Assembly (NCBI GenBank): GCA_900544195.1
Contig: UQUJ01000006.1
Span: 1 to 64,000 of the forward strand
DNA length: 64,000 nt
Source of the DNA: an uncultured Alistipes sp.
GTDB taxonomy: Bacteria > Bacteroidota > Bacteroidia > Bacteroidales > UBA932
Direction of reading: 5' to 3'
Under the pieces are notes generated by a model. That model worked only from the letters and a program-made list of their open reading frames with translations. It searched no databases and was not told the origin of the DNA. Shown here piece by piece: positions 33,742 to 41,120 of the stretch (its first letter is position 1; each line of letters begins with the position of its first letter). A program made the position numbers and the translations under genes.

Positions 33742-35229
33742 ATGAGAAAGAATATTCTTCTGTCAATAGCCGTGACCGGCACGCTGGCGATCTCGTCATG
33801 TTCAGGATTCCTGAATGTTGACAATCTCGGCAAGAGCACGATCGAAAGCTTTTTCTCCGACATTGATGGCATGAAGGCCGCCGGGGTCGGACTGCACAAG
33901 ACAATCCTCAATTTCTACGATGGTTCCTACCTGCGTTTCGGAGACATCGGCGGCGACACTCAGAACGCTTTACGCGTGGCCAGCGACGAGGCGTTGCTGA
34001 GGATGTATGACTTTGACTACTACGCCGAGGACAACGGAGGATTCCCCTACACCATTTGGAAAAACGGTTACCCGATAGCCACCAACGCCAACAACATCCT
34101 CTACTACGGGCAGAAGCTTCTTGACAAGTACCCGGAGTATGAGAGCGAGATCAAGACTCATTTCGGCTACGCTTATTTCGCCCGCGCCTTGGCGATTTTC
34201 GACCTGTGCAACTGCTACGCCATGCCTTACGGCAGCACGGCTGACGCCTCTCATCCGGGCGTTGTGGCGATTGATTATATCCCCGGATTCGATGACAAGC
34301 TTTCACGCCACACCATGAAGGAGTGCTACGACAGAGTCATCAAGGACCTGAACTCCTCTCTGAAATGTTTCGGAAACGATGATCTTACAAATCCGAATTA
34401 CATCTCCGGACTGGCATGCGAGGCTCTGCTGGCAAGGGTTCACCTTTACATGGGAGACTATGCGAACGCCGCGAAATACTCATCAATCGTGATGGAGAAA
34501 GTTCCGCTTGCCAAGCATGATGAATATGTCGGTATGTTCCGCAAGGCCCAGGAGAATCCGGGGGAAGGGATATTCCGTCTGAACACCTACGACACCGGTT
34601 CCGGAATGAGGGCTCTGTACAACCCGACCGGCAACCAGAAACTTCAGCCTGCGCCGGAATTCATTGCGAAGTTCGATGACTCCGATGTCCGCAAGGAGCT
34701 GTTCACTTTCACGGGAGAAAAGGAGGACGGAACCCAGTACGAGGGGAAGGAATATACAACCGTCTGCAAGTATCTTCCGATCAAAAGCGGTGTCTCGGAC
34801 GAGAAGAACAGGCGTTCGGATTTCTTTGTGCTTCGAGTCTCAGAAATGTACCTTATCCATGCCGAGGCTTTGTGCAAAGGAGCGTCCGCTGATCTGTCCG
34901 CGGCGGCCGAGGATGTCAAAGCCATCAGAGCCAGAGCTCTGGGAACAACACCTGACAAGATCGCCCTGAACTGGATGTCTGCTTCCGACCTTGATTCCAT
35001 CATCCAGGAGGAAAGAACGAAAGAACTGTGCTTCGAAGGCCACCGTTTCTTCGACATCAAGAGGCGGATGGAGAACATCACCCGCCCTCAAAGCACGACA
35101 TCCACAGCCAAATCATTGACATGGCCGGATATCCACTACGCCCTGCCGATCTGCCAGCTTGAGCTTCAGGCCAACGACTACATGGTGCAGAACGAAGGCT
35201 ATTCAGGACGAAAAACAATCGGAGAATGA
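33742..35229 (+). CDS. SusD/RagB-family surface nutrient-binding lipoprotein
   Basis: The 495-residue lipoprotein begins MRKNILLSIAVTGTLAISSC (lipidated cysteine 20). The family's N-terminal FLNVDNLGKSTIESFFSD and TPR-like helices follow (NNILYYGQKLLDKYPEYESEIKTHFGYAYFARALAIFDL). The C-terminal SusD domain includes FFVLRVSEMYLIHAEALCKG and LCFEGHRFFDIKRR. It caps the SusC barrel and delivers the ligand. It follows the susC C-terminal part by 6 bases and overlaps the next gene by 4. In the assembled orientation it lacks a promoter, so it should be off together with susC. Confidence 0.95.
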   Translation: MRKNILLSIAVTGTLAISSCSGFLNVDNLGKSTIESFFSDIDGMKAAGVGLHKTILNFYDGSYLRFGDIGGDTQNALRVASDEALLRMYDFDYYAEDNGGFPYTIWKNGYPIATNANNILYYGQKLLDKYPEYESEIKTHFGYAYFARALAIFDLCNCYAMPYGSTADASHPGVVAIDYIPGFDDKLSRHTMKECYDRVIKDLNSSLKCFGNDDLTNPNYISGLACEALLARVHLYMGDYANAAKYSSIVMEKVPLAKHDEYVGMFRKAQENPGEGIFRLNTYDTGSGMRALYNPTGNQKLQPAPEFIAKFDDSDVRKELFTFTGEKEDGTQYEGKEYTTVCKYLPIKSGVSDEKNRRSDFFVLRVSEMYLIHAEALCKGASADLSAAAEDVKAIRARALGTTPDKIALNWMSASDLDSIIQEERTKELCFEGHRFFDIKRRMENITRPQSTTSTAKSLTWPDIHYALPICQLELQANDYMVQNEGYSGRKTIGE

Positions 35230-35714
35230 TGAAAAAGTTTTTAGGAATATTCATGGCCGCTCTTCTGTGCTGCGGCTGCGACTGGCACAAGGATGTCTAT
35301 TTCGACACCCCGTTCGCCTACATCTTTGACAACGCCGGGAGTTCGTCAGCCACCATCGACAGCCGTTTCGGCAAAGGGGTCGAGAGTGTGCTGACAGAGC
35401 TGAAAGTCTCGATCAGCGCCAGTGAGAGCCATTTTACCGAGCCGATCTCGGTTGAGTACGAAGTGATCCTTGGCAATGGACTGAAGGAAGGCATCGACTA
35501 CAAGATCCAACCTTCGACAGCCAGCCCGCTGACATTCAGTCCGGGGACATACTCTCTGCCGATCCGGATCATGTGGCTCAAAACGGAGACACCTGACTCG
35601 TCCAAAGACAACACCTTGACAATAAAGTTGTCTGGCAGCAGTGTCACAGACATGGAGCTGGGCTATCCCGGCCCTTCCCACAAGGGTCAGACCTATGTGT
35701 TCACGAAAATCTAA
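35226..35714 (+). CDS. SusE-position surface lipoprotein, Calx-beta-like
   Basis: The 162-residue lipoprotein has the signal MKKFLGIFMAALLCCGC. One beta-sandwich follows, with the pattern ITEPISVEYEVILGNGLKEGIDYKI...PLTFSPGTYSLPIRI, as in DUF1735- or DUF4843-type domains found next to SusD. It probably binds a glycan or other ligand beside SusCD. It overlaps susD by 4 bases (ATGA). Its stop codon lies just inside the right inverted repeat, so it flips as a unit with susD. Confidence 0.75.
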   Translation: MMKKFLGIFMAALLCCGCDWHKDVYFDTPFAYIFDNAGSSSATIDSRFGKGVESVLTELKVSISASESHFTEPISVEYEVILGNGLKEGIDYKIQPSTASPLTFSPGTYSLPIRIMWLKTETPDSSKDNTLTIKLSGSSVTDMELGYPGPSHKGQTYVFTKI

Positions 35715-38029
35715 CAATTTTTATCAAACAGCCTGGTTGACAACGTGAATTCCAACCCTTGGTTCTCAATCTCCCCGACATTTCTTGTCACTGATGCATC
35801 GGTGATGATCGAGGAAACTCGCCCGCTGTAAAGAAGTCCCTTGGTGTACTTGTCGTATGCCTCAACCTCAAGATCTATACGTCCTTTGAGGAATCCCACG
35901 TTGATTCCGGCATTGAAAATGTACGTATTCTCCCAGCTCAGACCTGGGTTTGGCGCCGAACTCTGGGTGGCTCCCATGATTCCGCCGTAGTAATCTCCAG
36001 AACTGTAAGAATATGATCCATAAGCGGCGCTGGTGTCAACCCTTGAGTTTCCACTGTTGCCGAAAGACGTTTTGATCTTAAGCTTGTCCATCCAAGAAAG
36101 GCTGTACCATTTTTCATTGTGGGCGTTCCATGAAAGTCCTACCGATGTGAAATCACCCCATCTTGAATATGTGCTGAACGAGGAATATCCCTGACGGCGC
36201 CAGGATGCGGAGATGTAGTACCTGTTGTCGTAGGAATATGTCGCTTGCGCCATGTAGGACAGAGATCTGCTGTTGCTTGCGCTGGATGAGCCTTTGCGGG
36301 TACTCTCCTGCGCATAGTAGACTTCCTTGATGTTGTCATTGGCGAATCCGGCTCCGGTGGCATAGAGACTGCGGTTCTCCTTGTTGACGAACTCGATGCC
36401 CGCAAGGGCTCCGACGGTGTGCTTGCCGAAGCGCTTGTTGAAATTCAGCCTGTCGATGTTGTTCCAAGTGTAGGCATAGGCCGCTGACCTGCGGGAAACG
36501 CCATCCTGTTCTGAACTTGTGGTTATTCCGTCCAAAGTGTGTTTGGAATAATAGATGGTTTCCAGTCCGGAGAGAATGTTGGCTCCTCCCTGGACGGTAG
36601 CTGTAAGACCATCGAAAATCTCATACTTGAGCGAGATGTCTCCATCCACAGCCAATGTGCGCTGCCTGTTGTCGTTGAATTTCCTGTCAGCGACGGAACT
36701 GTACACGAATTTGCGCATCTCAGGGCTGTAGCTGTTGACTTCCTTGCTGTAGTAATTATAAAGTCTCGGGGTCACACCGTCCTCGTCGTAAGGAGAAAAG
36801 ATAGGGATGACTTTCAATTCATTTCTGGAAACGGAAAGAATGTCGTTCACGTTGTAGGACAGAGAAAGGTTGACATCCGCCGAGAATTTCTTTCCCAATT
36901 TGTAGGAACTCCTGTCACGTACGGAAAACCGTTGTTGCTCATTCCCCTTGACCACCGTTTTCTCGTTGTAGTAACTGAGGGATAGGTAATGTTTTGCCTT
37001 CGCGCCTCCGCTGCTCACCGAGACATTGTACTGGGCGTTTGACCCGGTCCCGAAATACACGTCGTACCAGTCGGTGCTTGTCGTGGAGTAGGAGTTGTGC
37101 GCGTTGTCCTGGTAAGGGAAGTTGCTCATCGAGTAGCCGGCGTTGGTCCAGGCCTCCTCGGCGAGCGACCACCATTGCTTCGTCGAGCAGAGCCTCAGCA
37201 GCGTGGAACGGTCCACCTGCGACACGCCGTACCTTACCGAAGCGTTCACGCGGAGCTTTGAGTCACCGTCTCCGGACTTGGTCGTGACGAGTATGACTCC
37301 GTTGGCTCCGTCAGCTCCGTACAGGGCGGTCGTCGCCGCGTCCTTCAGCACGGTCATGGACTCGATGTCGTCAGGATTGATGAAAGACAGAGGGCTGACA
37401 CTGTAGCTCATGCCTGTCAAAGTGGAGGATGTCCTGGTTCCGGTATATACGGGAACTCCGTCAATTATCCACAACGGTTCCGAGCTGGCGCTCAGCGAAG
37501 CGTCTCCGCGCACACGTATCCTGTACTGTGAACGTCCTCCCGTGGAGCCGTCTTTCTCCTCGATAGTCAGACCTGGAACCATTCCGTCCAGCAGATTGTC
37601 GATGCGGGCCGCCGGCAGTTTCTCGAGTTTCTTGGAATCAACCTGAAAGGCTGAGCCAGTCATGTCAGACCTCTTTTGTGCCAGACCATAACCTGCGACG
37701 ATGACCACCTCGTCAATCATGTTGCCGTCGGTGTACATCACGACATCCACAGTCGAACGTTTGCCGACCTTGGCCTCGGCCGGCTTCATTCCAAGATAGG
37801 AGAATTCCAGTTCCGTGTTCTCGGAGAGCCCTGGAATAGAGATTGTGTAGCGACCGTCAAGGTCCGTAAGGGCATAGACCTTCTTGGACTGGCCTTTGAC
37901 GGTCACGGTCGCGCCCGGCAAAGGATTTCCGGTGTCATCCTTGACAACACCGGAAACCTTCTTGGAGTTCTGGCCGTAAAGGGTGATTCCACAAAGGAGA
38001 ATCGACAGGAATATAACTATACGTTTCAT
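35711..38029 (-). CDS. SusC/RagA TonB-dependent receptor, N-terminal part (OFF state)
   Basis: The 772-residue frame holds the signal peptide (IVIFLSILLCGITLYGQ), the carboxypeptidase-like domain (VSGVVKDDTGNPLPGATVTVKG), the TonB-box-like DEVVIVAGYG, the plug (LPAARIDNLLDGMVPGLTI...RIRVRGDASL...PLWIIDGVPVY...IESMTVLKDAATTALYGADGANGVILVTTKSG) and most of the barrel. It stops abruptly at RLFDKNC, about 240 residues short of a complete receptor, exactly at the 16-bp inverted repeat. The missing part lies on the other strand at 33007-33735. The barrel would not close as it stands, so uptake should be off in this orientation. Confidence 0.93.
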   Translation of the reverse strand: MKRIVIFLSILLCGITLYGQNSKKVSGVVKDDTGNPLPGATVTVKGQSKKVYALTDLDGRYTISIPGLSENTELEFSYLGMKPAEAKVGKRSTVDVVMYTDGNMIDEVVIVAGYGLAQKRSDMTGSAFQVDSKKLEKLPAARIDNLLDGMVPGLTIEEKDGSTGGRSQYRIRVRGDASLSASSEPLWIIDGVPVYTGTRTSSTLTGMSYSVSPLSFINPDDIESMTVLKDAATTALYGADGANGVILVTTKSGDGDSKLRVNASVRYGVSQVDRSTLLRLCSTKQWWSLAEEAWTNAGYSMSNFPYQDNAHNSYSTTSTDWYDVYFGTGSNAQYNVSVSSGGAKAKHYLSLSYYNEKTVVKGNEQQRFSVRDRSSYKLGKKFSADVNLSLSYNVNDILSVSRNELKVIPIFSPYDEDGVTPRLYNYYSKEVNSYSPEMRKFVYSSVADRKFNDNRQRTLAVDGDISLKYEIFDGLTATVQGGANILSGLETIYYSKHTLDGITTSSEQDGVSRRSAAYAYTWNNIDRLNFNKRFGKHTVGALAGIEFVNKENRSLYATGAGFANDNIKEVYYAQESTRKGSSSASNSRSLSYMAQATYSYDNRYYISASWRRQGYSSFSTYSRWGDFTSVGLSWNAHNEKWYSLSWMDKLKIKTSFGNSGNSRVDTSAAYGSYSYSSGDYYGGIMGATQSSAPNPGLSWENTYIFNAGINVGFLKGRIDLEVEAYDKYTKGLLYSGRVSSIITDASVTRNVGEIENQGLEFTLSTRLFDKNC
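35720..35735 (-). repeat. Right inverted repeat of the invertible segment
   Basis: TTTATCAAACAGCCTG, the exact reverse complement of 32991-33006, inside the 3' end of the susC N-terminal frame. Confidence 0.95.
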
Positions 38030-38061
38030 ATTTAAAATGCCCTTAATGCTTGAAACAAAAT

Positions 38062-38096
38062 AACTTGTCGCACCATTTGCGGTAGTGCGACAAGTT
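38062..38096 (-). terminator. Terminator between aminotransferase and susC
   Basis: AACTTGTCGCAC and GTGCGACAAGTT form a perfect 12-bp stem. On the minus strand ATTTTGTTTC follows. It insulates the susC operon from the aminotransferase gene, whose stop lies about 100 bases upstream. Confidence 0.8.
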
Positions 38097-38195
38097 TTAG
38101 GTTTTATTTCTTAAGGCGTGAAGTTAGACAAAAAAACCAGAAACACAAACTTTCCGGCGATGAAACGTTGTGTAAAACGATTAAATATGAAAACC

Positions 38196-39419
38196 TCACC
38201 GTCTGGTTCTGTAGGCCTCAAGCGCTTTCTCAAGCACGACGAGTGAACGGGCCAGATCTTCTTTTTTGAGGACGTAGGCCATGCGTACCTGATTCCTGCC
38301 AAGTCCCGGGGTGCTGTAGAAACCGGCGGCCGGGGCCATCATCACGGTCTCGCCCGTGAATCCTTCCGGCGTCCCGTCATCCTTGAGACGAAAGTCGGTC
38401 AGACACCATGAGCAGAAGTCCTCGGCATTCTCCACCGGAAGCGATGCCACGGTGTAGAACGCTCCGTTAGGCATAGGGGAGTGTACTCCCGGAATCCTGT
38501 TCAGGCCGGCGATGAAAAAGTCGCGGCGAGCGAGATATTCATCAAAGCATGCTTTTGAATATTCCTCCGTCCCATCTATCGAGGCTTCGGCCACGATCTG
38601 CCCGAGAAGCGGCGGGCTGAGTCGCGCCTGGCAGAACTTCATGACGGTACGCATGACCTCGGCGTTGTGGCTGACGATCATTCCGATTCTTGTGCCGCAT
38701 TCGGAGTACCTCTTGGACACGGAGTCGATCACGATGACGTTCTTCTCGATGCCTTCAAGGTTGAGGGCTGAGAGATAAGGTGCGTCCGTGTAACGGAACT
38801 CACGGTAAACCTCGTCGGAGAAAAGATAGAGGTCGTGGTCTCGTACGATGTCGCGGAGCCTGTAGAGTTCTTCCTCTGAATAGAGGTAGCCGGTGGGGTT
38901 GTTGGGATTGCAGATGAGGATGGCCTTGGTCTTTTCAGTGATCGCTTTCTCGAAATCCTCCACTGACGGGAGGGCGAATCCCTCCTCGATCCTGGAGGTG
39001 ACTGTCTTTACCGTGATTCCGGCGGTGACGGCGAAGGAGATGTAGTTGGCGTATCCGGGTTCTGTCATGATGATCTCGTCACCAGGATTCAGGCATGTGA
39101 GAAATGTCAGGAGCAGGGCCTCTGAACCTCCGGTCGTCACGATGATCTCATTGTCAGTGACATTGATCCCGAACCTGCTGTAGTAGCCGACGAGTTTGTC
39201 CCTCAGGGATCTTAACCCTTGGCTTGGACTGTATTCCAGAGTCGTGCGGGTTATTGTTTTCAGAGAATCCAGCGCCTTCTGCGGAGTAGGAAGGTCCGGC
39301 TGTCCTATGTTGAGGTGATAAACCTTTACCCCTTCAGCTTTTGCCGAGTCAGAAAACGGGGTCAGCTTTCTGATTGGCGATGCGGGGATTTCCTCTCCGC
39401 GTTTAGAAATCTTAGGCAT
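38196..39419 (-). CDS. Class I/II PLP-dependent aminotransferase
   Basis: This fold-type I aminotransferase of the aspartate aminotransferase group has about 407 residues from MPKISKRGEEIPASPIRKL. Seen motifs are YHLNIGQPDLPTP, TTGGSEALLLTF, NPNNPTGYLYS, the segment LYLFSDEVYREF with the cofactor Asp, and the PLP-lysine segment IDSVSKRYSECGTRIGM. The C-terminal arginine region is NQVRMAYVL. The ORF can start at a TTG (39440) or ATG (39428), but a -7-like CAAATTTA (39438-39445) on the minus strand favours 39428 or 39419. The exact amino donor is not clear from sequence. Confidence 0.88.
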   Translation of the reverse strand: MPKISKRGEEIPASPIRKLTPFSDSAKAEGVKVYHLNIGQPDLPTPQKALDSLKTITRTTLEYSPSQGLRSLRDKLVGYYSRFGINVTDNEIIVTTGGSEALLLTFLTCLNPGDEIIMTEPGYANYISFAVTAGITVKTVTSRIEEGFALPSVEDFEKAITEKTKAILICNPNNPTGYLYSEEELYRLRDIVRDHDLYLFSDEVYREFRYTDAPYLSALNLEGIEKNVIVIDSVSKRYSECGTRIGMIVSHNAEVMRTVMKFCQARLSPPLLGQIVAEASIDGTEEYSKACFDEYLARRDFFIAGLNRIPGVHSPMPNGAFYTVASLPVENAEDFCSWCLTDFRLKDDGTPEGFTGETVMMAPAAGFYSTPGLGRNQVRMAYVLKKEDLARSLVVLEKALEAYRTRR

Positions 39420-39489
39420 ATTAATCATGTGTTTGCCCAAATTTAAGAAAAATGTGGTTATCTTAGCGGAGTTGATTCAATTTTTTTAG

Positions 39490-40155
39490 ATGAGTGCCCG
39501 AATTCTTGTTGTCGATGACGAAGAGGACATCTGTGCGATTCTCAAATTCAACCTTTCCAAGGAAGGGTACGATGTCGTGACCGCCAATTCCGCCGAGGAA
39601 GCCTTGGCGTTGGATGCCGCATCGTTCAACCTGCTGCTTTTGGATGTGATGATGGGCGGTATGTCCGGCTTTGAACTAACACGGAGGCTTAAGTCTGAGC
39701 CGGAAACGGCCGGGATACCGGTGATCTTCATAACCGCTCGTGACACCGAGGATGACGCGGTCGAAGGGCTGGATCTGGGGGCGGATGACTACATCTCCAA
39801 GCCGTTCTCCATAAGGGAAGTGATCTCACGTGTAAGGGCGGTGCTGAGACGGACGTCCACAAAGGCGGATGCCGGCACGGGCATATTCATAGATGATGAG
39901 AAAAAGGTCGTGACGATGGACGGCGTGGCGGTGTCATTGACCAGGATTGAATATGAGATATTCAAACTCTTGTTCACCAATAAGGGAAAGGTTTTTCCGC
40001 GCGAGGAGATTCTTTCCAAGGTGTGGCCTGACGACGTGATTGTCACGGACAGGACGGTAGATGTCAACATCACCCGGCTGCGCAAGAAGATAGGGGAATA
40101 TGGCGACAAAATAGTCTCGCGCCACGGGTTCGGCTACCTTTACGAAGAGAGATGA
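39490..40155 (+). CDS. OmpR/PhoB-family response regulator
   Basis: The 221-residue protein has a receiver domain with the acidic pair VVDDEED (8-12), the phospho-acceptor Asp52 in LLLLDVMMGG, and the conserved lysine in ISKPFS. A winged-helix DNA-binding domain follows (SLTRIEYEIFKLLFTNKGKVFPREEILSKVW...DRTVDVNITRLRKKIGEYGDKIVSRHGFGY). It overlaps the kinase gene by 4 bases (ATGA), so the pair is co-translated. Targets are unknown; the adjacent lipoprotein and OmpA genes are candidates. Confidence 0.95.
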   Translation: MSARILVVDDEEDICAILKFNLSKEGYDVVTANSAEEALALDAASFNLLLLDVMMGGMSGFELTRRLKSEPETAGIPVIFITARDTEDDAVEGLDLGADDYISKPFSIREVISRVRAVLRRTSTKADAGTGIFIDDEKKVVTMDGVAVSLTRIEYEIFKLLFTNKGKVFPREEILSKVWPDDVIVTDRTVDVNITRLRKKIGEYGDKIVSRHGFGYLYEER

Positions 40156-40982
40156 CGGTAATATTATCAACAGTCATTGCCCTGCTTGTCCTCGCGTTGG
40201 TCACGATGCGGGGACGGTATGTTCATCTAAAGGATTCCATCGAGAAGGGGAAGATGAGCATGTACGACAAACTGCGTGACAGTGAGGAGGACAAGACCCG
40301 CCTGAAGAGACAGCTGACGCAGAATGTGGCCCATGAGCTGAAGACTCCGGTCAGCAGCATCCAGGGCTACCTTGAGACGATCGTGTCCAATCCTGACATT
40401 GACGCGGAGACAAAAGACCGGTTCATTCAGCGGTGCTATGCGCAGAGCCGACGCCTGTCAAGCCTTTTGGCTGACATCTCAACCCTTAACAAACTGGATG
40501 ACGCTCCTCAAGGCTATGAGTTTGAGAGAGTGAATATTCCGGAACTGCTTCAGTCCATCCAGAGGGACGTGTCCATGCAGATGGAAGCGAATCACGTGAC
40601 GTTCAGGGCTTTGGTTGATCCCGGAGTGGAGGTGGACGGCAACCCTTCGCTGCTGTATTCAATCTTTAGAAACCTGACGGACAATTCGATAGCTTATGGA
40701 GGCGAGGGGGTGACAATCACTGTGCAAGTCCTGTCCGAAGACCCGGATTTTTACACGTTCAGTTTCTCGGACAACGGTACCGGAGTCGCGCCCGAGCATA
40801 TTCCTCATCTGTTCGAAAGGTTCTACCGTATTGACAAGGGACGCTCCCGCAAGATGGGAGGAACAGGCCTCGGTCTTGCGATCGTCAAGAATTCCGTGCT
40901 GCTTCACCGTGGCGCCATTTCCGTCCGGATCGGTGCCGCCGGCGGACTGGAGTTCATGTTCACATTGCCTAAGGCTGAGTAG
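40152..40982 (+). CDS. Sensor histidine kinase (PhoR-like, minimal sensor)
   Basis: The short kinase (276 residues) has one N-terminal membrane segment (VILSTVIALLVLALVTM) and no periplasmic domain. A coiled linker leads to the HisKA helix with the phosphorylated His61 (NVAHELKTPVSSIQGYLE). The HATPase domain has the N box (FRNLTDNSIAYGG), FSDNGTGVAPEH and GGTGLGLAIVKN. Without a sensing domain, its input must come through the membrane segment or a partner. It pairs with the overlapping response regulator. Confidence 0.94.
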   Translation: MTVILSTVIALLVLALVTMRGRYVHLKDSIEKGKMSMYDKLRDSEEDKTRLKRQLTQNVAHELKTPVSSIQGYLETIVSNPDIDAETKDRFIQRCYAQSRRLSSLLADISTLNKLDDAPQGYEFERVNIPELLQSIQRDVSMQMEANHVTFRALVDPGVEVDGNPSLLYSIFRNLTDNSIAYGGEGVTITVQVLSEDPDFYTFSFSDNGTGVAPEHIPHLFERFYRIDKGRSRKMGGTGLGLAIVKNSVLLHRGAISVRIGAAGGLEFMFTLPKAE

Positions 40983-41017
40983 GCCGCTTCCGGATACGCG
41001 AAATCTGGAATGTCTTG

Positions 41018-41049
41018 TTTGTGAGTGCGGGGAAAAATGCTTATCTTGC
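41018..41049 (+). promoter_or_regulatory. Promoter of the repeat lipoprotein-OmpA unit
   Basis: TTTG (41018-41021), N20 and TATCTTGC (41042-41049) match the consensus with one mismatch. The leader is about 65 bases. Confidence 0.6.
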
Positions 41050-41120
41050 AATGCTTCTTAAACTTAAGTATTAGATTTTGATTATTTATTAACAGGCGAA
41101 AGCCACCCAAACCCAATTTT

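Larger units (their letters stand above)
32991..35735. other. Invertible DNA segment (susC C-terminus, susD, lipoprotein)
   Basis: The 2.7-kb segment is bounded by perfect 16-bp inverted repeats. Both repeats lie at the same codon phase of the two susC parts. Inversion converts the truncated ...RLFDKNC-stop into ...RLFDK-PKFKWNMDVNG and yields a ~1012-residue SusC. It also turns susD and its lipoprotein gene onto the same strand as the susC start and the downstream lipoprotein and phosphoesterase genes. SusC switching by site-specific inversion is known in Bacteroides; here the crossover lies inside the gene and works as an ON/OFF switch. No recombinase is encoded in the window. Confidence 0.88.

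Noticed and set aside
35711..38029. susC N-terminal frame as an ordinary pseudogene
   Set aside because: It ends exactly at an inverted repeat whose partner carries the missing part in frame, with no other lesion. Inversion explains it better than decay.
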